A stretch of 64,000 bases of DNA. Origin: Microbacterium sp. Bi121. Lineage in GTDB: Bacteria > Actinomycetota > Actinomycetes > Actinomycetales > Microbacteriaceae. The notes under the pieces are model-generated. The model had not been told where the DNA came from and did no database searches. It saw only the letters and a program-made list of their open reading frames with translations. The position numbers and the translations under genes are program-made. Positions within the stretch are counted from its first letter, which is position 1. Each line of letters starts with the position of its first letter. Where the stretch lies: positions 62,001 through 126,000 of the forward strand of contig NZ_CAKKLJ010000001.1 in NCBI RefSeq assembly GCF_918698005.1, in the 5' to 3' direction. Shown piece by piece: positions 52,339 through 59,541 of this stretch.

Positions 52339-53147
52339 CCACCGCACTCGCCGCTGTCGCGGCATCCGCACCCGCAGTCCGACCCCGCCTGCGCGGGCTG
52401 ACCGCCGAGCTCGTGTTCGTCGGACGCAGCCTCACCCACTCGATCCGCGATGGGGAATCGCTTCTCATGGCGATCATGCTCCCCGTGATGCTCATGCTTA
52501 TGTTCACGTGGGTCTTCGGCGGCGCGATCGACCCATCAGGCGCATACGTCGACTACGTCGTACCGGGCATCATCCTCACCTGCGCCGGCTTCGGCGCGTC
52601 ATCCACCGCCGTGTACGTCGCGAACGACATGCGCACCGGGATCATCGACCGCTTCCGCACCATGCCCGTCCGGTCGGGCGCCGTGCTCACCGGCCATGTC
52701 GTCGCAAGCCTCGTCCGCAACCTCGTCGCCACCGCGATCGTGATCGGCGTCGGGGTGCTGGTCGGTTTCCGCCCCACCGCGACGCTCGGCGAATGGGTGC
52801 TGATGACGCTGTTCATCACCCTCTATCTGCTGGCGATCACCTACCTCTTCGCCGCCATCGGCCTCGCGGCCGGCTCGCCGGAGGGCGCGAACGGCTACGG
52901 ATTCATCCTGTTGTTCCTGCCGTACCTGTCGAGCGCGTTCGTGCCCGTCGCCAGCATGCCCGACTGGCTGCAACCGGTCGCCCAGTACCAGCCGATCACT
53001 CCGATCGTCGAGACGATCCGTGCGCTGCTGATGGGGACCGACAGCGGCACGCAGCCGCTGTGGGCCGTCGTGTGGTGCGTCGGGATCCTCGTCTTCGCCG
53101 CGGCGTGGGGCGCATGGCTGTTCCGCCGCAAGGCCGGACAGCGCTGA
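52335..53147 (+). CDS. ABC-2 type exporter permease, DrrB type
   Basis: A 270-residue membrane protein with six spans: SLLMAIMLPVMLMLMFTWVFGG, YVVPGIILTCAGFGASSTAVYVA and the ABC-2 signature FLPYLSSAFVPVASMPDWLQP. GTGA overlap with the ATPase gene. Together with the TetR gene it forms a drug-responsive efflux module. A 14-bp tandem repeat begins at its stop codon. Confidence 0.92.
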   Translation: MTTALAAVAASAPAVRPRLRGLTAELVFVGRSLTHSIRDGESLLMAIMLPVMLMLMFTWVFGGAIDPSGAYVDYVVPGIILTCAGFGASSTAVYVANDMRTGIIDRFRTMPVRSGAVLTGHVVASLVRNLVATAIVIGVGVLVGFRPTATLGEWVLMTLFITLYLLAITYLFAAIGLAAGSPEGANGYGFILLFLPYLSSAFVPVASMPDWLQPVAQYQPITPIVETIRALLMGTDSGTQPLWAVVWCVGILVFAAAWGAWLFRRKAGQR

Positions 53148-53212
53148 TCGGGTCGGGCTGATCGGGTCGGGCTGATCGGGTCGCGCTGATCGGATCGCGC
53201 TGATCGGGTCGG
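53143..53212. repeat. Five tandem copies of a 14-bp unit (GCTGATCGGGTCGG)
   Basis: Units at 53143-53156 and 53157-53170 are identical; units 3 and 4 differ at the last base, and unit 4 also reads GGATC in place of GGGTC; unit 5 (53199-53212) restores the first form. The first unit includes the DrrB stop codon TGA. Each unit carries GATC. The array is contiguous, thus a minisatellite, not a CRISPR. Confidence 0.92.
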
Positions 53213-53378
53213 GCGGCGTCGCTCCGGCGTCAACGCCCGGCCTCAGGCGCTGACCGAGCTCCAGCGCACGGGCAGATCGCGCATCACGAGCGCGCTGTCG
53301 AAGGCCGCGGACCCCCGCGGGAGAGCGTCGAAGAACGACGAGCTCACCTCGCGCACCCCCTGGTTGCACCGACGGCGT
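53213..53378. other. Intergenic, no confident gene
   Basis: Between the tandem repeat and the arsR stop. A minus-strand frame ending at 53243 (C-terminal residues LVMRDLPVRWSSVSA) reads like the tail of a real protein but has no start, ribosome site or recognisable domain. It may be a gene remnant; nothing more can be supported. Confidence 0.3.
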
Positions 53379-53795
53379 TCAGGCGCCGAGCCGCTTGAGG
53401 GCGGTCGTGACGACATGCTTGGCGGATGCCGCGGCACGACCGACCACCTCGGCTGCGTGCGCTGCGCCGTCTGGCAGCGGGATCGTGGAGAAGTCGATGT
53501 CGGGCGCGTTCTCGCCGAAGGCGTCGACGAGGAACGGCACGAGCCAGTCGTCGACCGCCTCGAGCGGCTCGACCTCGATGCTGTAGAAACGGCGCTGTCC
53601 GTCTTCTCGGACGCTGACCAGCTCGGCATCGCGCAGCACCTTGAGGTGCTTGGAGACGGTCGGCTGGCTGATGCCGAGTTCGCTGACGATGTGCGAGACG
53701 CTCGTGCCGGCTTCCCCTTCGGTCGACCGCCGCAGCAGGAGCTGGAGGATGTCGCGCCTCGTGCCGTCTGCGATCACGTCGAAGATGTCCGTCAT
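53379..53795 (-). CDS. ArsR-type winged-helix regulator
   Basis: A 138-residue ArsR/SmtB-like regulator: MTDIFDVIADGTRRDILQLLL, then SHIVSELGISQPTVSKHLKVLRDAELVSVREDGQRRFYSI. No metal-binding cysteine motif is present, so a non-metal cue is likely. The C-terminal extension (about residues 95-138) is Ala-rich. Divergent from trkH; TACCCT lies 7 nt before the ATG. Intergenic dyads GTCGA-GCAG-TCGAC (53858-53871) and GTAGTCGTC/GACGACTAC (53806-53814/53869-53877) may be its operators. Confidence 0.85.
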   Translation of the reverse strand: MTDIFDVIADGTRRDILQLLLRRSTEGEAGTSVSHIVSELGISQPTVSKHLKVLRDAELVSVREDGQRRFYSIEVEPLEAVDDWLVPFLVDAFGENAPDIDFSTIPLPDGAAHAAEVVGRAAASAKHVVTTALKRLGA

Positions 53796-53889
53796 GAAGT
53801 TCAGGGTAGTCGTCCCGCGCCCGGAGTACCATGACGAAGGCTCGGTGCGACAGGCGCGTCGAGCAGTCGACGACTACTGGAGGGAAGCG

Positions 53890-55320
53890 ATGTCGAGCAT
53901 CGGCTGGTCGACGTCGACCCGCAGGCATCCGCGGAACACCTGGCACTTCTTCCGCCGCATCATCACGTCGTCGCCCTCGCGGTTCGCGATTCTCATCTTC
54001 GCCGTGCTGATCCTGGTGTTCACTGCGCTGTTCTCCCTGCCGATCGCATCCGCATCCCGCACGGTGACACCGCTGAGCGATGCGCTGTTCACGGCCGTCT
54101 CGACGATCTGCGTCACCGGGCTCTCGACGGTCGACATGGCGACGCACTGGTCTCCGTTCGGGCACGTGCTGATCTTCCTCGGCGTGAACATCGGCGGGAT
54201 GGGCGTGCTGACGCTGGCATCCGTCCTCGGACTCGTCATCTCGAAGAAGCTCGGTCTGCGCGCGAAGCTGCTGGCCGCCGGCGACAGCAACCCGCTGCGC
54301 GCCCACGGCGGTGTCGTCAATGAGGGGCAGACGGTCCGCCTCGGCGAGGTCGGCCAGCTGCTCACCACGGTCGCGATGTCGCTGATCGTCATCGAGCTCG
54401 TCCTGGCGGTGCTGCTGTACCCGGGGCTGGTGATGGCCGGCATCCACCCGCTCACCGCCCTGTGGGAGGCGCCGTTCTATTCGGCGATGGCGTTCACGAA
54501 CACCGGCTTCGCGCCGAACGCCACCGGCGTCGTGGAGTTCGTCGACGACTACTTCGTCCTCACGGTGCTGATGGTGGGCGTGTTCCTCGGCAGCATCGGC
54601 TTCCCTGTCATCTACACGCTGCTCAAGCACCACTTCCACGTGAAGCGCTGGTCGCTGCACTCGAAGCTCACCCTGATCACCACGCTGATCCTGTTCGTCG
54701 CCGGCGCCGTGGTGTTCATCATCCTCGAGTTCGACAACCCGCGGACGTTCGGGTCGATGGATGCCACGGACACGACGTTCCAGTCGTTCTTCCTCTCCGC
54801 GATGACGCGGTCCGGCGGCTTCAGCACGATCGACATCTCCGACCTCAACGGGTCGTCCAAACTCGCGATCTCGATGCTCATGTTCGTCGGCGGCGGGTCC
54901 GCCTCCACCGCCGGCGGCATCAAGGTGACGACGCTCGCCGTGCTCGCGATCGCGGTGTGGTCGGAGGCCCGCGGTCGCCAGTCGGTCAACGCGTTCGGTC
55001 GCCGGATCCCGAGCGACGTGCAGCGCGTCGCCCTCAGCGTCGTCGCGTGGGGTTCCACGATCGTGGCGCTGTCGACCATCATCATCGGGCAGATCACGAA
55101 AGCATCGACGGAGGACGTGCTCTTCGACGTGATCTCCGCATTCGGCACTGTCGGGCTCAGCACCGGACTGACGGCGAGCCTGCCGGATTCGGCCGTCTAC
55201 GTCATGGCCTTGACGATCTTCATGGGACGCGTTGGTACAGTGACACTCGCCGCGGCCGTCGCCGCGACGACGAGAACGCAGCTCTATTCGCTGCCCGTCG
55301 AAAGGCCGATCGTTGGTTGA
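53890..55320 (+). CDS. Potassium uptake protein TrkH/KtrB family
   Basis: A 476-residue K+ channel-like transporter with four pore repeats. Filter-like segments are visible: STICVTGLSTVDMAT, YSAMAFTNTGFAPNATG, SAMTRSGGFSTIDIS and SAFGTVGLSTGLTA, each with the central glycine. The ATG at 53890 has GGAGGGA 4-6 nt upstream. It overlaps its regulatory subunit gene by 8 nt. Confidence 0.95.
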   Translation: MSSIGWSTSTRRHPRNTWHFFRRIITSSPSRFAILIFAVLILVFTALFSLPIASASRTVTPLSDALFTAVSTICVTGLSTVDMATHWSPFGHVLIFLGVNIGGMGVLTLASVLGLVISKKLGLRAKLLAAGDSNPLRAHGGVVNEGQTVRLGEVGQLLTTVAMSLIVIELVLAVLLYPGLVMAGIHPLTALWEAPFYSAMAFTNTGFAPNATGVVEFVDDYFVLTVLMVGVFLGSIGFPVIYTLLKHHFHVKRWSLHSKLTLITTLILFVAGAVVFIILEFDNPRTFGSMDATDTTFQSFFLSAMTRSGGFSTIDISDLNGSSKLAISMLMFVGGGSASTAGGIKVTTLAVLAIAVWSEARGRQSVNAFGRRIPSDVQRVALSVVAWGSTIVALSTIIIGQITKASTEDVLFDVISAFGTVGLSTGLTASLPDSAVYVMALTIFMGRVGTVTLAAAVAATTRTQLYSLPVERPIVG

Positions 55321-55984
55321 AGGTCTGCGCAGCGATGCGCCAGTGCTGGTCATCGGACTCGGACGCTTCGGCGCCGCGTGCGCCGGCGAGCTGGACAGGC
55401 TCGACCGCGAGGTGCTCGCCATGGACGAGAACCTCGAGCTCGTGCAGAAGTGGTCGGATCGGGTCACCCACACCGTTCAGGGCGACGCGCGGAACATCGA
55501 CGCGCTGAAGCAGATCGGCGCGCAGGACTTCCAGGTCGCCGTCGTCGCCGTCGGCTCGCTCATCGAGGCATCCGTCCTCATCACGGCGAACCTCGTCGAC
55601 CTCAAGGTCCCGCAGATCTGGGCGAAGGCCGTCTCGCAGTCGCACGGGAAGATCCTCGCCCGTGTCGGCGCGAACCACGTCATCTACCCCGAGCGCGAGG
55701 CCGGCGAGCGCGTCGCGCACCTCGTGAGCGGTCGGATGCTGGATTTCATCCGCTTCGACGACGACTTCGTACTGGCGAAGATGTACCCGCCGAAGTTCAT
55801 CCGCGGCGTCGGACTGAACGAGTCCGGCGTGCGGAGCAAGTACAAAGTCACTGTCGTGGGTGTCAAGAGCCCCGGCAAGCCGTTCCGGTACGCCGAGGCG
55901 AACACGGTGGTCACGAACCACGACCTGATCATCGTCTCGGGCACCAACAGCGACATCGAGAGGTTCGCGGCGCTGGACAGGTGA
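55313..55984 (+). CDS. Potassium uptake regulatory subunit TrkA/KtrA (RCK domain)
   Basis: A 223-residue cytoplasmic gating ring subunit. RCK_N Rossmann fold PVLVIGLGRFGAACAGEL with the acidic residue in LAMDEN, then an RCK_C domain (IRGVGLNESGVRSKYKVTVVGVK, LIIVSGTNSDIERF). It binds nucleotides and gates TrkH. The TTG start at 55313, inside the 3' end of trkH, gives an 8-nt overlap. Confidence 0.94.
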   Translation: MVEGLRSDAPVLVIGLGRFGAACAGELDRLDREVLAMDENLELVQKWSDRVTHTVQGDARNIDALKQIGAQDFQVAVVAVGSLIEASVLITANLVDLKVPQIWAKAVSQSHGKILARVGANHVIYPEREAGERVAHLVSGRMLDFIRFDDDFVLAKMYPPKFIRGVGLNESGVRSKYKVTVVGVKSPGKPFRYAEANTVVTNHDLIIVSGTNSDIERFAALDR

Positions 55985-56098
55985 CCTCGCAAACCTGAAA
56001 CCCGGTTCACATTTGTGGGTGCGGAGCGCTAGAGTCGATCCGCACGCGGCATCGGCGCCGCGTCACGGCGCAGCGCCGTATCAGGACGGGGACCGGCC

Positions 56099-57172
56099 AT
56101 GACCAGCATCCAGGATTCGCTTCTCGACGGGATCGCAGCGCGGACGATCGACACAGCGCGGCTGCGGGTCAACGTGCTGGAGCGAACAGCCGACGACCAG
56201 GGCACTCCCCCGGAGCGCACGGTCGTGCTCGTGCACGGAAACGTGTCATCAGCTCTGTTCTGGCAGGAGACGATGCTCGGCCTTCCCGCCGGCATTCGTG
56301 CGATCGCGGTCGACCTGCGTGGATTCGGCGACAGTGAGGCGCTGCCCGTGGATGCCACTCGGGGCCTCGGTGATTACAGCGACGACGTGCACGCGACGCT
56401 GGAAACGCTCGGACTCCCGACCGCTCACCTCGTCGGCTGGTCGATGGGCGGCGGCGTTGTGATGCAGTACGCGCTCGATCACCCGGCGCTCAGCCTCACG
56501 CTGCAGGCACCGGTCTCTCCCTACGGGTTCGGCGGCACGCGCCCGGACGGCACGCGGCTGACGGACGATGACGCCGGATGCGGTGGCGGCGGCGGCAATC
56601 CCGACTTCATCGAGCGGCTTCGCGCCGGAGACACCTCGGCCGATGCGCCGACGTCTCCGCGCAGCGTGTTCCGCGGCAGCTACGTCGCGCCGGGGTACGA
56701 GACCGATCACGAGAACATCTGGGTCGCGTCGATGAACACGACCTCGACCGAGCAGGGGAACTATCCGGGGGACAGCGTCGCGAGCGCGAACTGGCCCGGA
56801 TTCGGCGCCGGCGACGTCGGCGTGCTGAACACCATGGCACCCAAGCACTTCAACGTCTCGCGCATCGTCGAACTCGAGGTGAAGCCGCCGATCCTGTGGG
56901 TGCACGGAACCGCGGACGCGATCGTGTCGGATGCCTCGTTCTTCGACCTCAATCACCTCGGTGCCGTCGGTGCGATTCCCGGTTGGCCCGGTGCGGAAGT
57001 CGCCCCCGCGCAGCAGATGGTGACGCAGACGCGAGCAGTCCTGTCGGCGTATGCGGCAGCCGGCGGGGATGTCGTCGAGCTGAATTTGGAGGGCGTCGGC
57101 CACTCGCCGCACCTCGAGCGCCCTGAGGAGTTCCGCGCCGCGCTGCTCGAGCGGATCGGGTACGCGGGCTAG
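56099..57172 (+). CDS. Alpha/beta hydrolase
   Basis: A 357-residue hydrolase. Oxyanion region VLVHGNVSSALFW, nucleophile elbow GWSMGGG (Ser about residue 116), acid in WVHGTADAIV, and catalytic His in GVGHSPHLERPE. A Gly-rich insertion (CGGGGGNPDF) lies near residue 162. Substrate unknown. TAGAGT at 56031-56036 may be its -10. Its stop codon is shared with that of proC in one CTAG. Confidence 0.85.
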   Translation: MTSIQDSLLDGIAARTIDTARLRVNVLERTADDQGTPPERTVVLVHGNVSSALFWQETMLGLPAGIRAIAVDLRGFGDSEALPVDATRGLGDYSDDVHATLETLGLPTAHLVGWSMGGGVVMQYALDHPALSLTLQAPVSPYGFGGTRPDGTRLTDDDAGCGGGGGNPDFIERLRAGDTSADAPTSPRSVFRGSYVAPGYETDHENIWVASMNTTSTEQGNYPGDSVASANWPGFGAGDVGVLNTMAPKHFNVSRIVELEVKPPILWVHGTADAIVSDASFFDLNHLGAVGAIPGWPGAEVAPAQQMVTQTRAVLSAYAAAGGDVVELNLEGVGHSPHLERPEEFRAALLERIGYAG

Positions 57173-58008
57173 TTCCCCGCGGCCATCTCCCTAGCCCGCG
57201 CCAGCGCAGCATCCGTCGCCCGGCCGAACACCTCGTCGAGCCGGGCGTCCTGCAGGACGGCGATCGCGCGCTCCGTCGTGCCCTTCGGGCTGGTCACACG
57301 ACGCCGGAGCTCGGCGGGACTCTCGCCGGATGCCTCGAGCAGCGCGGTTGCGCCGATGAACGTCTGCTCGGCCATCAGCCGGGCATCGGCCTCATCGAAG
57401 CCCTTCCCGATCGCCGCCTTGGTCAGTTCTTCGATGAGCAGGAACACGTACGCCGGACCCGAACCGGAGATCGTCGACAGGGCGTCGATCCTGTCCTCCG
57501 ACACCTCGACCACGGCGCCGACGAGCTCGAACAGCGTGCGGACGAGCGCCAGGTCCTCAGGCGTCGCTGACGTTCCGGCGGCGAGACCCGTGACGCCCTT
57601 GCCGACCGTCGACGGCGTGTTGGGCATCGAACGGATGACGCGAACGCCATCACCGAGATTCTCGGCGAACGTGGCGAGGGTGACGCCGGCGGCGAGACTC
57701 ACGACGATGGCGTCCTCACGGAGGACGGGCGCGATCTCGCGCAGCAGATCCGGAACCATGTGCGGCTTCACGCCGACGAGGATGACACGAGCGGATGCCG
57801 CGGCATCCGTGTTGCCGTTCGGGTTCGTCTCCAGTGCGACGGCCGTGACGTTCTCGAGTCCCTCGAGAGCCGCTGCCTTCTCGGCGGTGCGATTGGTCGC
57901 GACGATGCCGCCGTCGACGGGGATGCCTGCTGCGACGACGCCATGCAGAATGGCGCCTCCCATGGATCCGGCACCGAGGAACGCGAGGGACGGAAGAGAG
58001 TCAGCCAT
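57169..58008 (-). CDS. proC: Pyrroline-5-carboxylate reductase
   Basis: Last enzyme of proline synthesis, 279 residues. Rossmann fold LAFLGAGSMGGAILHGVV, the VGVKPHMV segment, RSMPNTPSTVGKGVTGLA, and the P5CR dimerisation signature AISGSGPAYVFLLIEELTKA (as read here: STISGSGPAYV). TAGGAT lies exactly 6 nt before the ATG, so the transcript is probably leaderless. Confidence 0.95.
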   Translation of the reverse strand: MADSLPSLAFLGAGSMGGAILHGVVAAGIPVDGGIVATNRTAEKAAALEGLENVTAVALETNPNGNTDAAASARVILVGVKPHMVPDLLREIAPVLREDAIVVSLAAGVTLATFAENLGDGVRVIRSMPNTPSTVGKGVTGLAAGTSATPEDLALVRTLFELVGAVVEVSEDRIDALSTISGSGPAYVFLLIEELTKAAIGKGFDEADARLMAEQTFIGATALLEASGESPAELRRRVTSPKGTTERAIAVLQDARLDEVFGRATDAALARAREMAAGN

Positions 58009-58087
58009 TGGGCCATCCTATGCGCGGCATCAGACAGCGCCGACGGTGCATCCTGCGGATCACAGACGCCCGAACTAGACTCGCGGC

Positions 58088-58399
58088 ATGAGCGGATCTG
58101 CCAGCAAACACGACCTCGACCTGATCATGGACGCGATCCTCGGATGCTCCGATGTCGAGAAGCTCATCAGCCTGAAGACGTATCCCGTCGAGAGTGACAA
58201 GCTCCTCGTCGTGATCAAGATCGCCCTCCCCGCGGAGAAGACCGTGCGCGATGTCGCCGACGTCATCGCCGAGATCCAGGCGCAGATCGAGAGAACCGTT
58301 CCCACGGTCGGCGCGGTGTACGTCCAGCCCGACATCTACCGTCCGTCGCTCGACCCCGAGCCCTCGACCGACGTGTTCGTCCTGAAGTCCGAGGACTGA
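58088..58399 (+). CDS. Stand-alone CDF/ZT-dimer-like small domain protein
   Basis: A 103-residue soluble protein. The central part (VVIKIALPAEKTVRDVADVIAEI, then TVPTVGAVYVQPDIY) matches the cytoplasmic C-terminal dimerisation domain of cation diffusion facilitators, but no membrane part is present. It may be a free-standing metal-binding or regulatory domain. TAGACT lies exactly 6 nt before the ATG. Confidence 0.65.
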   Translation: MSGSASKHDLDLIMDAILGCSDVEKLISLKTYPVESDKLLVVIKIALPAEKTVRDVADVIAEIQAQIERTVPTVGAVYVQPDIYRPSLDPEPSTDVFVLKSED

Positions 58400-58404
58400 C
58401 GCGC

Positions 58405-58860
58405 TCAGCGCCGCTGCTCGAAGAAATCGCGCAGCAGCGCGGTCGAGGCATCCTCTACGACGCCGCCGACGACCTCGGCGCGATACGGCAGCCGGCGGTC
58501 GCGCAGCACGTCGTACATCGACCCTGCCGCACCGGCCTTCTCGTCCCACGCGCCGAACACGACCCGTCCGATGCGCGCCTGAAGGATCGCCCCTGCGCAC
58601 ATCACGCACGGTTCGAGCGTGACGACGAGCGTGTGCCCCTCCAGATTCCATGATCCGATGGATGCCGCGGCCGCCCGCAGAGCGACGACCTCCGCATGCC
58701 CGGTGGGATCGTGGGTCTCCTCACGCGTGTTCCTGCCCTCGCCGATCACGCGTCCTGCCGCATCGAGCACGACGGCGCCGACCGGAACCTCCCCCGCGTC
58801 AGCAGCCTCACGTGCGAGTTCGAGAGCGCGAAGCATCCCGTCGCGGTCTGGCTGGAGCAT
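58405..58860 (-). CDS. tadA: tRNA adenosine(34) deaminase
   Basis: A 151-residue zinc deaminase that makes inosine at the wobble position of tRNA-Arg(ACG). Zinc ligands and catalytic acid are His55-Ala-Glu57 (GHAEVVAL) and Pro84-Cys85-Val-Met-Cys88 ([10 protein letters not shown]), with the TadA-type [19 protein letters not shown]. Divergent from upp with a 42-nt gap. TACGCT lies exactly 6 nt before the ATG at 58860. Confidence 0.93.
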   Translation of the reverse strand: MLQPDRDGMLRALELAREAADAGEVPVGAVVLDAAGRVIGEGRNTREETHDPTGHAEVVALRAAAASIGSWNLEGHTLVVTLEPCVMCAGAILQARIGRVVFGAWDEKAGAAGSMYDVLRDRRLPYRAEVVGGVVEDASTALLRDFFEQRR

Positions 58861-58902
58861 GTTCCGAGCGTATCCGGACGCGCGGCGCATTACCCTATGA
58901 CT

Positions 58903-59535
58903 ATGCGTGTTCACGTCGCCGACCACCCTCTCGTCACTCACAAGCTCACGGTTCTGCGCGATGAGCGCACCCCGTCGCCGGTGTTCCGCCAGCTGACCGA
59001 AGAGCTGGTCACGCTCCTCGCGTACGAGGCGACGCGGAACGTCAAGGTCTCGCCGATCGAGATCCAGACTCCGGTGACCACCACCATGGGCGTGAAGATC
59101 TCCGAGCCACGTCCGATCGTCGTCCCCATCCTGCGTGCGGGTCTCGGAATGCTGGAGGGCCTGGTCAAGCTGCTTCCGACCGCGGAGGTCGGATTCCTCG
59201 GCATGGTGCGCGATGAGACCACGTTCGAGCCGACGACGTACACCGAGCGCCTCCCCGACGACCTGAGCGACCGCCAGTGCTTCGCGATCGACCCGATGCT
59301 CGCCACCGGCGGTTCACTGGGCGCTGCGATCCAGTTCCTCTTCGATCGCGGCGCGAAGGACGTCACCGCGATCTGCCTGCTCGGCACTCCGGAGGGCGTC
59401 GCCGCGATCGAGAAGCTGGTCGGCGACCGCGATGTCACGCTCGTGCTCGGCGCTCTGGACGAGCGTCTGAACGAGAAGGGCTACATCGTCCCAGGGCTCG
59501 GCGACGCCGGAGACCGGCTTTACGGGACCGTCTGA
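58903..59535 (+). CDS. upp: Uracil phosphoribosyltransferase
   Basis: Pyrimidine-salvage enzyme making UMP from uracil and PRPP, 210 residues. N-terminal [34 protein letters not shown], the PRPP loop [13 protein letters not shown] and the uracil-binding C-terminus [17 protein letters not shown] are all typical. TACCCT at 58891-58896 lies exactly 6 nt before the ATG at 58903. Confidence 0.97.
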   Translation: MRVHVADHPLVTHKLTVLRDERTPSPVFRQLTEELVTLLAYEATRNVKVSPIEIQTPVTTTMGVKISEPRPIVVPILRAGLGMLEGLVKLLPTAEVGFLGMVRDETTFEPTTYTERLPDDLSDRQCFAIDPMLATGGSLGAAIQFLFDRGAKDVTAICLLGTPEGVAAIEKLVGDRDVTLVLGALDERLNEKGYIVPGLGDAGDRLYGTV

Positions 59536-59541
59536 GCTCGC

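Noticed and set aside
53243..53378. Tail of a broken gene on the minus strand
   Set aside because: The frame looks protein-like at its end (LPVRW) but no domain, start or ribosome site can be shown; too short to name.
53796..53889. Cyclic di-AMP (ydaO) riboswitch before trkH
   Set aside because: The gap is only 94 nt and lacks the conserved ydaO core; only small dyads were seen, better explained as operators.
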